Assembly: GCA_017510605.1 (NCBI GenBank)
Contig: JAFWMQ010000012.1
Span: forward strand, 62,001-126,000
Reading direction: 5' to 3'
DNA from: Clostridiales bacterium
GTDB lineage: Bacteria; Bacillota; Clostridia; Saccharofermentanales; Saccharofermentanaceae
Length of the DNA stretch: 64,000 nt
The position numbers and the translations under genes are program-made. This document shows positions 39,235 through 48,751 of the stretch, piece by piece (position 1 is the stretch's first letter; each line of letters starts with the position of its first letter). The notes beneath the pieces are model-generated. The model was not told the origin of the DNA. It did not search any database and saw only the letters and a program-made list of their open reading frames with translations.

Positions 39235-40107
39235 ATGGAATTAATAAGCGGCTACATGAGAGACGAAGGATCACGTCACATGTTGAATGCTTTGACCCAA
39301 AAGACTTTTGGATTTGATTTCGAAGGATGGGTTACAAACGGATATTTTGAAGATGATTACATTCCATATTCACTGGTGGAAAACGGTGTGATGATCTCTA
39401 ATGTTTCCGCCAATAAGATGAGGTTCATGCAAAACGGAGTCGTAAAAAACTACATTCAGTTAGGCACAGTCATGACCGACGAAAACCACAGGAACCAGGG
39501 GCTTGCCGCAAAGCTGATGCAGCACGTCATCAAAGAATATGAGGACAAGTGCGACGGGATCTATCTTTTCGGTAACCTTAGTGCAGTGGGCTTTTACAGG
39601 AAGATGGGCTTTGGCATCACGAACCAGTACATGTACTTCGTCAAAGAAGAATTCTGCAACATCGGAAAAGCCGGTGAGCCCTTTATGCCCGTCAGCGAAA
39701 TGGGCGAAGACGTAAAACAGAAGTACAAAGACCTTGTGCGCCTGAGTTATCCCCATTCGGCATTCGAGCAGATGAACAGGTTCGGTCTCCAGATGTTCTA
39801 CACATCCGGAATGGACAGAGTTTACTATTCTTCTGATCTGGACTGCTTCATTGTGAAGGAGCAGGACGGAGACACAGTATTAGGTTCTGTTCTTTGCAAG
39901 AAAAAGGTTGGACTTGAGGAAGTCTTAAAGCGCATCGATGTTGAGAACAGATTAAGGCTCGGCTATGTCCCTCTTGACGAAGACAAGGTGCTCTGTGATT
40001 GTTCGCTCTATGACGGAGCAGACGATTACCGGCTGTTCTACAGAGGCTCTGAGCTTGAAGCGATTGAACGGGACAAGCTGTATTTCCCTGATCTTTCACA
40101 CGCATAA
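39235..40107 (+). CDS. GNAT-family N-acetyltransferase
   Basis: A 290-residue protein. The acetyl-CoA-binding motif LGTVMTDENHRNQGLAAKLM holds the N-Q-G-L-A pyrophosphate loop. GNLSAVGFYRKMGF is motif B. The C-terminal half (to 290) is an extra domain seen in larger GNAT proteins of the Eis-like or two-domain group. It acetylates an amine on an unknown substrate. The start at 39235 follows CAGGAGAAG; a frame from 39205 overlaps the previous gene. Confidence 0.8.
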   Translation: MELISGYMRDEGSRHMLNALTQKTFGFDFEGWVTNGYFEDDYIPYSLVENGVMISNVSANKMRFMQNGVVKNYIQLGTVMTDENHRNQGLAAKLMQHVIKEYEDKCDGIYLFGNLSAVGFYRKMGFGITNQYMYFVKEEFCNIGKAGEPFMPVSEMGEDVKQKYKDLVRLSYPHSAFEQMNRFGLQMFYTSGMDRVYYSSDLDCFIVKEQDGDTVLGSVLCKKKVGLEEVLKRIDVENRLRLGYVPLDEDKVLCDCSLYDGADDYRLFYRGSELEAIERDKLYFPDLSHA

Positions 40108-40224
40108 ATATTTCCGGCAGTAAGTACTGCTAAGGAGATGGAATAACGTCCCGGGAAGAGGTGTATAGTAATATTAGCTATTAAGAAGGGATCGTGAGAC
40201 AGGAATGCTGTTGAGGTGATCATT

Positions 40225-40926
40225 GTGAATTATTACGGAACCGGGAAATACATAGAAGAAATGAAGAAGCTTGACGATCAGGTTTTCTCGAAAATCAGGT
40301 TTGATGAACCCGAAAGAGAAAAAGAATTGGAGTCAGGTTATTTGGTCAGATACTATTACTACGCTGACGAAGAGAACCGCGAGCCCGGTCATGCGCCTGT
40401 TGACGGGGAGATATGCAGGCTGTTCAAAGATGACAGAATGGTATTCGAGTGGAAAAACACAGACGGTAATTCCAGGATGGCCTGTATCATCCATCACGCT
40501 GACGGGAACTCTTACTTTGTCTTCGATGAGGATCTGTACGGTTACAGTGTTCTGAACCTTGATTCCCTTCAGTGTATGCATTACATTCCCGCGGAATCAT
40601 ACGGGAAGTATCCGGAAGAATTTGAAGAGACATTCATTTGGTGCGATTGTTTTTACAATCCCGGGAACAGCCTTTTGGCGGTGGATGGCTGCTTTTGGGC
40701 ATGCCCGGGTGATGTCATAGTTCTGGATTTCAAAGACCCCATGACCACAGTGGAACCGAAGGACTGGTATTCAATCTACAGAAGATGCGGATGTGATGAT
40801 CCTGACCTTGATGATGTCGAATTCGACAGCTGGGATGGGGATACACTTGTCTGCAGGGCAACCGGAGCAGCCCCGGCCGCATTTGATCTCGAAGGCAAAT
40901 GCAAGGTAAGGTTTATTAATGAATAA
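40225..40926 (+). CDS. Conserved hypothetical protein ('YYGTGK' family)
   Basis: A 233-residue soluble protein starting at GTG 40225, with GAGGTGAT six bases upstream. It begins MNYYGTGKYIEEMKKLDDQVF and contains EFEETFIWCDCFYNPGNSLLAVDGCFWACPGDV. I recall similar proteins in Clostridia, all unnamed. No motif for catalysis is recognised. A 14-base inverted repeat GCAGTAAGTACTGC at 40117-40130 lies upstream of its likely promoter (TATAGT 40164-40169). Confidence 0.65.
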   Translation: MNYYGTGKYIEEMKKLDDQVFSKIRFDEPEREKELESGYLVRYYYYADEENREPGHAPVDGEICRLFKDDRMVFEWKNTDGNSRMACIIHHADGNSYFVFDEDLYGYSVLNLDSLQCMHYIPAESYGKYPEEFEETFIWCDCFYNPGNSLLAVDGCFWACPGDVIVLDFKDPMTTVEPKDWYSIYRRCGCDDPDLDDVEFDSWDGDTLVCRATGAAPAAFDLEGKCKVRFINE

Positions 40927-40942
40927 GCTGAAATAAGATCAG

Positions 40943-41224
40943 TTATCCTTCGTCAATCGGTGCCCCGCCATCTAATATGAAATTGTCATCATCTGTTACT
41001 ACTGTATCGAGTACGGGAGGTATATCTTCTTCGCCTGCCAGTTCGATGACCTCGTCGTCTGCATCATGCTTGCAGTACTGGCCGGAATCAACGCGCTTGC
41101 CCTTATTTCCGTCGTGTCCCTCTTTATCGAATCCGCATCCTGTTACGGATACAGCCGCCAATGCAGCTGCAACGCCTATGGCGTATAAGGGTTTTTTGTA
41201 ATCCTTGGACTGTGTGATCTTCAT
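40943..41224 (-). CDS. Small acidic lipoprotein
   Basis: A 93-residue precursor with lipobox VTGC. The mature part is about 64 residues, rich in D, E and G (DADDEVIELAGEED and onward). ACAGGAGGGC is a strong ribosome site. No family is recognised. It converges on the hypothetical gene at 40225 with a 16-base gap and is divergent from the triple zinc-ribbon gene. Confidence 0.65.
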   Translation of the reverse strand: MKITQSKDYKKPLYAIGVAAALAAVSVTGCGFDKEGHDGNKGKRVDSGQYCKHDADDEVIELAGEEDIPPVLDTVVTDDDNFILDGGAPIDEG

Positions 41225-41307
41225 TTTGTGGCCCTCCTGTCCGTCTCTTTTATCTTATATACAGATAAGCGAAAAGAAAAGTTGCAGTTGCGGATAAATT
41301 TTTTTTG

Positions 41308-41337
41308 TTGAACGATGCAACATTTTTGGAGTATCAT
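41308..41337 (+). promoter_or_regulatory. Candidate promoter TTGAAC-18-TATCAT
   Basis: TTGAAC (41308-41313) and TATCAT (41332-41337) precede ATG 41364. The surrounding DNA has GTTGCA...TGCAAC inverted repeats (41281-41321) that may be regulatory. Confidence 0.35.
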
Positions 41338-41363
41338 TCAGGTCATGAGGGAGGAGACTTCAA

Positions 41364-42476
41364 ATGGAAATTCAGAATCCTGACTATAAATATTACAAAC
41401 AACTCGCGGGAACATGGAAGAGTGCAGACGGCACGTGCGTTGTCACCCTTACGGAAACCGTGGGTATCAACATGGAATACGGCGGTGCTGTTCTTGACGG
41501 TTACTATGGTGTCTTACCGACGGGTCCGCTGATGGCGTTTAATCCTCAGGGCATGATGGGAATGATGGGAATGTCCGGTTCCTCCGGTGATATGGGATTC
41601 CAGCGTGATCCGAACGAGGATATTCAGTTAAAACTCGGCGACAGGTCACTTAAGAAAGGTGATCAGATACTATACAACATTGATTTCGCCTGGCACGATA
41701 CTGAAGACAGACTGCATTTTGATCTGAGCGATGTTACCACCGGTGGAAAGACCAATGTCATACTTTACCGCGAAAGTAAGTCCTCAGCTGCCGCAGAAAC
41801 GGCTGGCAGCAAAGAAGGAGAGGTTCAGTGTGAGTGCGGTCAGTTCTTCTCAGGTAAGTTCTGTCCCAATTGCGGAAAGCAGCGAAAAGATAACAGTACT
41901 TTCACATGCAGCTGTGGATATAACGGCCCGGTCAGCAACTTCTGTCCTGAATGCGGCAAGCCACGTATCGCTGCCACACCTGCAGCTGTAACGCAGCCTG
42001 CAGTTCAGGAGATTTCAGTTGATAACAAAGCATCAGAGCCTGGGGCAGGCTGGACTTGCTCCCGGTGTGGCGCCAAACTGCAGACAGGGGAAACGTGCAC
42101 CGAGTGCGGCGCGGAGATCAAGAAAGAAATGCTTTTCTCGATTTCTTCATATAAGACGACCAACCCTCCCCAATATGACAGTATCATAGTATGGAAGTTC
42201 TCGGACACCCGTCTGATATTGCAGCAGAACGAGAGCTTCCGTTTTATCCCGGCAACAATTATTGAGCCCGCTATGGAGATAATCAGAGAGAATGAGATCG
42301 ATAAGTGGGAGGAGTATAAGGGCCACATATCCGGGAGTATAGGCATGGGCGGCAGTCTGTCTGTCAGTTACTGGGACGGTGAGAAGATGGCCGGAACATC
42401 AACTGATTATATGGCTGGTGCAGCAGGCGCATATTATGACCTGGCAGCACTGTTCACGGCGGCACGGGAAGGCTGA
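41364..42476 (+). CDS. Triple zinc-ribbon protein with Met/Gly-rich segment
   Basis: A 370-residue protein without membrane helix. Residues 1-140 look like a lipocalin-like or 'AGTWKSADGTC' beta domain with a GMMGMMGMSGSSGDMGF insertion. Residues about 150-245 hold three zinc ribbons (CECGQFFSGKFCPNC, CSCGYNGPVSNFCPEC, CSRCGAKLQTGETCTEC). A C-terminal domain (LFSISSYKTTNPPQYDSIIV) follows. GAGGGAGGAG is the ribosome site. The neighbour at 43388 (minus strand) also pairs a ribbon with an MMGMM segment. Function unknown. Confidence 0.7.
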   Translation: MEIQNPDYKYYKQLAGTWKSADGTCVVTLTETVGINMEYGGAVLDGYYGVLPTGPLMAFNPQGMMGMMGMSGSSGDMGFQRDPNEDIQLKLGDRSLKKGDQILYNIDFAWHDTEDRLHFDLSDVTTGGKTNVILYRESKSSAAAETAGSKEGEVQCECGQFFSGKFCPNCGKQRKDNSTFTCSCGYNGPVSNFCPECGKPRIAATPAAVTQPAVQEISVDNKASEPGAGWTCSRCGAKLQTGETCTECGAEIKKEMLFSISSYKTTNPPQYDSIIVWKFSDTRLILQQNESFRFIPATIIEPAMEIIRENEIDKWEEYKGHISGSIGMGGSLSVSYWDGEKMAGTSTDYMAGAAGAYYDLAALFTAAREG

Positions 42477-42518
42477 CCACGAACAGGCTTTAATTATGTA
42501 TAAGAGCGCATCAGTAAT

Positions 42519-43010
42519 ATGAAAAGAGTATTGGCATTATTTTTATCTGTGGCGGTAATGTTTGGCATGTGCGGATGTTATCTTGGTTCTGCCGCTAAGG
42601 AACGGAAGATTGCGCACAGGCAAGCGATTAAGGTTTTCAAATATATCAAGGATGAGAACATTGATAAGCTTACGGATATGTTCTCGGATGATTCGAGGTC
42701 TGAGTATGATGTGGAGGAACAGTGGGAAGACTTTTTCGATTCTGTCGACGGACAGATAGAATCATATGGAAAACTGAAGGTTACGGACTCTGAAGTCTGG
42801 TATGACGGCGGCAAGGTCACTCATGCGCTGATAACGGTCAGATTCACGGACGTTGTCACCGATGAAGGTGTCAGATATGATGAACTCAGTTATGAGCATG
42901 TCGTTACTGACTCCGATAAGGATGCGGTAGGAATCAAGGTGCTTGAGATACTGGACAGTGATGAGGAAGAAGTGGCTGTGGTCGGCGGAATCGGCCGGTA
43001 TAATGAGTGA
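42519..43010 (+). CDS. DUF5104-like lipoprotein
   Basis: A 163-residue precursor with lipobox MCGC. The mature domain (KVFKYIKDENIDKLTDMFSD, EEQWEDFFDSVDGQIESYG, then HALITVRFTDVVTDEG) matches my memory of the DUF5104 family of Clostridia lipoproteins. No enzyme motif is seen. The ribosome site is weak. It is followed after 30 bases by a small membrane protein. Confidence 0.7.
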   Translation: MKRVLALFLSVAVMFGMCGCYLGSAAKERKIAHRQAIKVFKYIKDENIDKLTDMFSDDSRSEYDVEEQWEDFFDSVDGQIESYGKLKVTDSEVWYDGGKVTHALITVRFTDVVTDEGVRYDELSYEHVVTDSDKDAVGIKVLEILDSDEEEVAVVGGIGRYNE

Positions 43011-43040
43011 CCGTTGCTTAAGTGAAGGAGAGAAAAGGGG

Positions 43041-43373
43041 ATGCTGATAAGTATTATTTCGATCATTGCGAATGTGCTGTTCTTTGTAGTATTGAACATA
43101 AACTTTTATACGGATCGCGCGAGTTTTCCAGATGGCAGTGTAAGAGAGTATCAAAGAAGCCCTCTCGGCAGGCTGGAACTGTCAGATCAGAGATATCTGT
43201 TCTATCTGCAGATAGCATTAGCTGCCGTCAGCATAATCACGAGCGTTCTGGTCTTATTCGGAGTGAAGAATAATGCCGTCAAGCTTATCAGAAACATAAG
43301 CTCAATTGCATCCCTGATCGTTTTCATTATCATCATTATCGTTGCCGGCAATACTCATGCGAAATATGCATGA
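43041..43373 (+). CDS. Small two- or three-helix membrane protein
   Basis: A 110-residue protein with helices near 2-20, 55-75 and 85-105. No recognised family. GAAGGAGAG is the ribosome site. It converges on the next gene with a 14-base gap and has no visible terminator. Confidence 0.6.
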   Translation: MLISIISIIANVLFFVVLNINFYTDRASFPDGSVREYQRSPLGRLELSDQRYLFYLQIALAAVSIITSVLVLFGVKNNAVKLIRNISSIASLIVFIIIIIVAGNTHAKYA

Positions 43374-43387
43374 TGACTTAAGCTAAA

Positions 43388-44407
43388 TCAGTAGTTGGGT
43401 CCGACTGAACCGCACTCCATGCAGAATTTGCCGGTGTTGAAAGCTCCGCACATGGGGCACTTCCAACCATCGGGTTTTACTGACGTCTGATTTTCTGCTG
43501 CCTGACCGGCATTCGTATTTGCAGCCTGTTGCTGCGCCATAGACATGTTCATCATTCCCATCATGCCGAATGCGTTTGCCGGCGGTGAATTGAAAGGATA
43601 ATATTTATTTGTATCTATCTGTGATGTTGAAATGAATTCTGATCCGGACGCAATGTAATTAAGCAGTTCAAGCGTTTTATCAGGATCTGTGAATATCTGT
43701 TCCTTTGTCTCGCCGAATTGGATGTAGCTTTCCCATTTGCCGGGTTCAACGTATGCTTCGGCAGGTTCCCTGCAAAGCTCTCTGACCTTTTCTTTTATAT
43801 CCGGAATAAGGCTGTCCGGAACTTTGTATTTGTTCTCGTTGTTGCCTTCTCTGATAACAACAAAGTGTTCGTCACCAAATGTCCAGAGGCGGCTTGTCAC
43901 AGTATCGGGGAACATTATCCTGATAGCGGCCTGAGGCGTATTGTCCGGTCCGCAGTATATCTGGTGGTATATTGTCTTAAGCTCGAAATCTTCAGGGAGG
44001 GCGGGATTCGGATAACAGTGATTGATAAGGCCCCTTCTGTCTAAAGGCTCGCCAAGCTCTTCTTTTAATTCAGTCAGCATCTTCAGCATGAGCTCGTCAT
44101 CAAAGTCATACCATGTGGTCCTGCCGTCTTTGTTTATCTCGATAACCGCTGCAGTCTTTTTGCCGTTATGCTCGGCATCCATCGGGAAAAGACCGTCATG
44201 GCTTCCCGTGGTCTTTGATAAGACCTCGGTCTTAAACTGTTCCCCTCTTTCTTTGGTGACGGCATAATCATCTCTGCCGCATGTCAGAAGATAGATATCA
44301 TTCCTGACAGTGGCAAGGCGGAAATCCGGATTTATCGGAGGTCCTCCGCAAAGGGTCATCTGAAAACGGTATTTTACAAGATCCCTGTATGCGATATAAA
44401 CAGACAT
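43388..44407 (-). CDS. Zinc-ribbon protein with Met-rich linker
   Basis: A 339-residue protein, no membrane helix. Residues 1-235 form an unrecognised domain (MSVYIAYRDLVKYRF, then FGDEHFVVIREGNNENKYKV). A linker GMMGMMNMSMAQQQAAN follows, then a C-terminal zinc ribbon (CPMCGAFNTGKFCMEC). The start at 44407 follows AAAGGAG; a longer frame has no ribosome site. The MMGMM segment also occurs in the 41364 protein. Function unknown. Confidence 0.65.
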   Translation of the reverse strand: MSVYIAYRDLVKYRFQMTLCGGPPINPDFRLATVRNDIYLLTCGRDDYAVTKERGEQFKTEVLSKTTGSHDGLFPMDAEHNGKKTAAVIEINKDGRTTWYDFDDELMLKMLTELKEELGEPLDRRGLINHCYPNPALPEDFELKTIYHQIYCGPDNTPQAAIRIMFPDTVTSRLWTFGDEHFVVIREGNNENKYKVPDSLIPDIKEKVRELCREPAEAYVEPGKWESYIQFGETKEQIFTDPDKTLELLNYIASGSEFISTSQIDTNKYYPFNSPPANAFGMMGMMNMSMAQQQAANTNAGQAAENQTSVKPDGWKCPMCGAFNTGKFCMECGSVGPNY

Positions 44408-44554
44408 AACCGGCGTGCTCCTTTTTTCGCGATGTTTTATCAGAATGCTTTGAATATACCACAACGGGAGGATTACAGCGGTTTTATATAATGAACAGTG
44501 CAGATAAACATCAGTTAATGTAACAGTGTTACAACGGTATTTGTAAATAGATAT

Positions 44555-44896
44555 ATGATGCAGACAGATCCTGAAAATGCTCTTGCTTTGACCATAAAGT
44601 TCGGTTCATACTTCCTGCTGCCGGGTATTATTATTTTTCTCGCATTTTTCTTTTTGCAAAGCGGAGCTTTTATCTACGCTTTTATCAAAGGACTTACACC
44701 ATATCCGAAGTGGTGCTTTATATTCTGCGTTCCGGTAGGAATGATACTGTCGGTGCTCATAGGGAAAATCGGCAATTACAACTTAACAAACGCGATCAGA
44801 TGTGCCTGGATCAGCATAGGAAATCTATATATGTTCCTGGGTATCTTGTTAATGGAAAAACGGGCCATAAAAGAAAAACATAAGGAGACTCCGTAA
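44555..44896 (+). CDS. Small membrane protein, possibly an N-terminally shortened member of a larger family
   Basis: A 113-residue protein with about three helices. FIKGLTPYPKWCFIFCVPVG resembles the middle of DUF6796-like proteins of about 230 residues (typically TGKT-x-PRWM-x-FNP). If so, the first half is missing. No ribosome site is present. The AT-rich DNA before the ATG contains TGTAAATA five bases upstream. Confidence 0.5.
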   Translation: MMQTDPENALALTIKFGSYFLLPGIIIFLAFFFLQSGAFIYAFIKGLTPYPKWCFIFCVPVGMILSVLIGKIGNYNLTNAIRCAWISIGNLYMFLGILLMEKRAIKEKHKETP

Positions 44897-44982
44897 ATAA
44901 ATATCCTTTCAGCTTTGGATATCAAAACAACTAGAGTAATATTGACTAAGAATAGATCTTCTCACAAGGAGGGATATTACTT

Positions 44983-45444
44983 ATGAAAGATTATTATAAG
45001 CTGTTTGGTTCCGAAGTGTTATATCTTCTGGCATCTGCTGTTGTTGCCGGACTTGCTACGCTTCTTCAGATAGTCGGCAGATCCTATATAGGTAATTATT
45101 CCAGTTTTATTTGGAACGGCAACGAATACAGATATAATGTCTTCTTTTATATTCTCGGAATGGCATTATTCATTGGTTTTATGATTACAGGCTACAAGTT
45201 CTTTCTTAAGGAGAGGATAAGCGATCTTAGTCAGGCAGGTATAGTACCGAAGATAATTTTCCCTGTGATCGCCGTATTTTTCTCGATCATGATCCTTGCA
45301 GTTATTGTTTTCTGTCTTTTCTTAATGACTGGACTGACAGATAATATGCGCCCGCTATGGATGGTTTATGTTACAGGCTTTGGTTGGCCGGTTTTCAGTT
45401 TGATCTTTATGATCGTTGCAGAAGTATTGGCTGCTAAGAACTGA
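44983..45444 (+). CDS. Four-helix membrane protein
   Basis: A 153-residue protein with four helices (about 12-33, 52-72, 88-112, 125-148). No recognised family. AAGGAGGGATATT is a strong ribosome site. It lies 86 bases after the preceding small membrane gene on the same strand. Function unknown. Confidence 0.6.
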   Translation: MKDYYKLFGSEVLYLLASAVVAGLATLLQIVGRSYIGNYSSFIWNGNEYRYNVFFYILGMALFIGFMITGYKFFLKERISDLSQAGIVPKIIFPVIAVFFSIMILAVIVFCLFLMTGLTDNMRPLWMVYVTGFGWPVFSLIFMIVAEVLAAKN

Positions 45445-45482
45445 TTCCCGGGTGTGAGTTTAAATGAGCAGTCAGGCAGGTC

Positions 45483-45584
45483 TTTTATACCGGATCCAGC
45501 TTCTTCGCAAATGCCATTATGGGCATCGTGCTTTGTATAGTTACCCTGATCCTTGCAATTATTAGTTTTGTTAAAGCGGACTGA
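45483..45584 (+). pseudogene. C-terminal fragment of a membrane protein gene
   Basis: An open stretch without a start encodes FYTGSSFFANAIMGIVLCIV and ends TLILAIISFVKAD before TGA 45582. This looks like the last helix of a lost membrane protein. The remaining DNA from 45445 to 45736 is AT-rich with no further gene. Confidence 0.3.
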
Positions 45585-45736
45585 ATTTTTAATTTACAAA
45601 ATAGATACATAACTGTCTCGAATATTCACAAAAAGTAAATCTTTTTTTATTTTTGAAATGTTATTATTATTTATATTACTTGAGTGTACTGGCAGAAATG
45701 AAGCATAGAGATTAATAACAAAGATATGAGGATGTT

Positions 45737-47788
45737 ATGTATTACGCCGCGATAGACCTGCTTGCCATTCTGGTGTTGATCATAGAGAACAGGTACATGC
45801 TCATTGATTACAATAAATCGTTTGAGGCTACTACCTGGAAGACATACAGGCATTTCCTTTTTTCTGTGCTGATCTACTATGTTATCGACCTTTCATGGGG
45901 AATTATCGAATACTATAAGCAGGCGCTGATCCTGTTTGCCGTCACTACCGTTTACTTTGTTGTTATGGCAATGGGTATTGTGTTGTGGACTGTCAGCGTT
46001 TTTTACTATCTCCGGGCGAAAGGCAGATTCGTCAGGTTCCTGGTGTGGACAGGACGAATCATCGCATCAGTGATCATGGTCACGAGTATTGTAAATATAT
46101 TCACACCTGTCCTGTTTACGGTAGATTCTGCCTGTGTATATCAGGCTCTGCCGCTTAGATATATTTTCCTTGTATTACAGATCATTATCCTTGCTGTTGT
46201 ATCCGGTTATAGCTTTATAGCGTATGCCAGGGTTCGGGGGCATGGTGTTGAGGAAAAACTCCGGTTCCGTACCGTCGGATTGTTCGGGATTATCATGGCG
46301 GTGTTCCTTTTTGCGCAGCTGTGGTTTCCGTACCTTCCGCTTTATGCCATTGCATATATGTTGGGAACCAGTCTTGTCAAGTCGTATGTAATCGATGATG
46401 AGAAGGAGAGATTCCGTAACGAACTGAAGGAGAGCGGCAAGGTCGTAGAACTCAAGAATACCATAACTTCTTTGCTCGATAACATGCCGGCTTTGACTTA
46501 CACCAAAGAGCCGGAAACAGGTATGTACCTTGCTTGTAATCAGGCTTTTGCTGAATTTGCAGGCAAGAAAAGCCCCGAAGAGGTCGTCGGTTTGACCGAT
46601 GCAGATCTTTTTGATGAAGAACTGGCGAAAAGATTTGCTCAAGATGACAGCGTGGCTATGTCAATGGAAGAGCCATATGTCTTTATCGAGGATATTTGCG
46701 ATGCTGCCGGCAATAATAGACAGCTTCAGAGTACAAAGTTTAAATATACTGATATATTCGGAAGAATCTGTGTGCTGGGAATGGCACATGAAACAACTGA
46801 TATAGCGCAAGTCAGGCGTGAGTTTGCATCAACTAAGGAAGAATATGAAAAGGCCAAGACAGATGCTGTTATCTTCAATCATATTGCACAGGCTTTGTCA
46901 TATGGGTATGACGAACTCTTTTACGTTCAACTTGATACCGAGGATTATATCAACTATTGGATAGATGACCACGGGAGTCTTTTTGAGAAGCGCCGCGGAG
47001 CAGATTTCTTTAACGAATGCCAAATTGAAGTAAATGCCCTCGTCTGTGAGGAAGATCGTGAGACGTTCAGTAAGGCAATGGTACGTGAGACATTGCTCGA
47101 ACAAATCGATATGAAAAGATCTTTCGAGATGATATACCGTGTGCCTAAGGGAGGCGAACTTTTCTATGTAAGAATGAGGGCCACCCGTGCTTTGGGTGAC
47201 GATAATATACTCATTATCGGTGTCAGTGACGTAGACGAAGAAATGAAGGTCGTTCAGGCACAGGAGCTGCTTAGAGAAGCAGACTTATCACGACGGCTGT
47301 CGGCAGCACAGCGTCAGGCAAATATCGATTCAATGACAGGTGTCAGGAATAAGCGTGCTTACCTTGAGGCGGAGGCCCGTCTTGAGTACACCGTCAAAGA
47401 GACCGAGGATGCCAAGTTTGCCATAAGCATCGTCGACATCAACGACTTGAAATATGTTAATGATAAACTCGGACATCAGGAAGGAGACAAGTACATCAGG
47501 GAGGCATGCCGGATAGTCTGTACAACCTTCAAGCGCAGCCCTGTTTTCCGCGTAGGCGGCGATGAATTCTGTGTTATCTCACAGGGTGATGACTATGAGA
47601 ACATCAATGAGCTCCTTCAGAAAATCGAGGATCATAACAAGGAGGCCCTTCTTAACGGTGGCGTAGTAATAGCCTGCGGAACTGCATTGAACAAAAAGGG
47701 AGAATCTGTGACTGACGTTTACAAGCGCGCTGACGAGTTGATGTATGATAACAAAGCCAGACTTAAGAATGGTCGTGAAGTGAGATAA
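45737..47788 (+). CDS. Membrane PAS-GGDEF diguanylate cyclase
   Basis: A 683-residue protein. Seven helices occupy residues 1-220 (a 7TM sensor resembling those of histidine kinases). A short helix leads to a PAS domain (about 235-350, ITSLLDNMPALTYTKEPETG is its start), then a second PAS-like region (360-500). A GGDEF domain follows with RVGGDEF (607-611) and DLKYVNDKLGHQEGD. The I-site is incomplete (RSPV instead of RxxD). GAGGATGTT is the ribosome site. It should make c-di-GMP in response to a membrane signal. Confidence 0.85.
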   Translation: MYYAAIDLLAILVLIIENRYMLIDYNKSFEATTWKTYRHFLFSVLIYYVIDLSWGIIEYYKQALILFAVTTVYFVVMAMGIVLWTVSVFYYLRAKGRFVRFLVWTGRIIASVIMVTSIVNIFTPVLFTVDSACVYQALPLRYIFLVLQIIILAVVSGYSFIAYARVRGHGVEEKLRFRTVGLFGIIMAVFLFAQLWFPYLPLYAIAYMLGTSLVKSYVIDDEKERFRNELKESGKVVELKNTITSLLDNMPALTYTKEPETGMYLACNQAFAEFAGKKSPEEVVGLTDADLFDEELAKRFAQDDSVAMSMEEPYVFIEDICDAAGNNRQLQSTKFKYTDIFGRICVLGMAHETTDIAQVRREFASTKEEYEKAKTDAVIFNHIAQALSYGYDELFYVQLDTEDYINYWIDDHGSLFEKRRGADFFNECQIEVNALVCEEDRETFSKAMVRETLLEQIDMKRSFEMIYRVPKGGELFYVRMRATRALGDDNILIIGVSDVDEEMKVVQAQELLREADLSRRLSAAQRQANIDSMTGVRNKRAYLEAEARLEYTVKETEDAKFAISIVDINDLKYVNDKLGHQEGDKYIREACRIVCTTFKRSPVFRVGGDEFCVISQGDDYENINELLQKIEDHNKEALLNGGVVIACGTALNKKGESVTDVYKRADELMYDNKARLKNGREVR

Positions 47789-47802
47789 CGCGTTATCCTG
47801 AA

Positions 47803-48747
47803 TTAAATCAGCTTCTTCATTTCTTTAACAAGATTTGCCGCATAGATCTCCGTGCCTAAAAGATTCGGATGGAGATTATCTGTATAGTATTCCTCAAGGT
47901 GCGGAACGAGATAAAGTCCGTCGATTACCTTAATGTTCGGATACTTTGATACGACCGCTTTAATATTTTCGCAGAATCTGTAGAACACAGGCAGTGCCTC
48001 AATGTTATCACCCCTCCATATCGGAGTGATGCAAATAATAGGAATCTCCGTGCCGTAAATATCTGTGAGCACTTTATAGTATTCTTCAACGGCATCCATG
48101 GTCTCATCACCATACTGATTGGTGCCCATAGAAACAACGATCATGTCAGGATCATATCCCGGCATTTTCATTAGCGATTTACTGTCGTAGATATATCCGC
48201 CGATACCCTGGTTAATAATGTCAAAATCAAACGTCCTGTTGGTGATGCTGACGTAACTTTCAGAAGAACGCAGTGAACCGTATCCTTGCGTGATCGAATC
48301 TCCGAGCCAGAGGACTTTCGTCTTCTTGACCGGCACCTCATAAGAAGAATCAATAGAGAAATCTTTTATCAGCATCGTCGCATCAACTGCCAGGTAGATT
48401 ACGACCTTATGTGTTCCTTCAGGGAGGCTGAATCTCAATGTGCCTTTTTCGCCCATGTCCTTGATATAGAAGATTTTGTGGCACAGTCCGTCGACATAGA
48501 GATCAACGGTATCTTCTGAGCATTTCCAAATTATCTTATAATTGAAAGACACTTCAGATGCGTCAGTTATAAACTCGAAAGTCTTTGCCGTCGATGCATC
48601 GCATCTTTCCGCCCACATCTCGAGTGCGGAATTAAAATATTCCATCTGCGGTTTTGAATACTGGTTGGCCTTAAGGTACCCGTCTTTTTCTTCAAATTCG
48701 TATGCGCCGAACCATATCTTTTTTAATTCTTCGTTGGTCAATATCAT
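47803..48747 (-). CDS. SGNH/GDSL hydrolase, probable carbohydrate esterase
   Basis: A protein of about 314 residues. The first 135 residues are a beta-rich N-terminal domain like the jelly-roll of CE2 acetyl esterases. GDSIT holds the nucleophile S151. SMGTN is block III. D290 and H293 (TDNLHPN) complete the triad. There is no signal peptide, so the enzyme acts in the cytosol, perhaps removing acetyl groups from imported oligosaccharides. The start at 48747 (4 bases after the cyclase stop) fits family length; ATG at 48759 would overlap it by 8 bases. It is coupled to the LacI-GGDEF gene upstream. Confidence 0.8.
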   Translation of the reverse strand: MILTNEELKKIWFGAYEFEEKDGYLKANQYSKPQMEYFNSALEMWAERCDASTAKTFEFITDASEVSFNYKIIWKCSEDTVDLYVDGLCHKIFYIKDMGEKGTLRFSLPEGTHKVVIYLAVDATMLIKDFSIDSSYEVPVKKTKVLWLGDSITQGYGSLRSSESYVSITNRTFDFDIINQGIGGYIYDSKSLMKMPGYDPDMIVVSMGTNQYGDETMDAVEEYYKVLTDIYGTEIPIICITPIWRGDNIEALPVFYRFCENIKAVVSKYPNIKVIDGLYLVPHLEEYYTDNLHPNLLGTEIYAANLVKEMKKLI

Positions 48748-48751
48748 GTGC

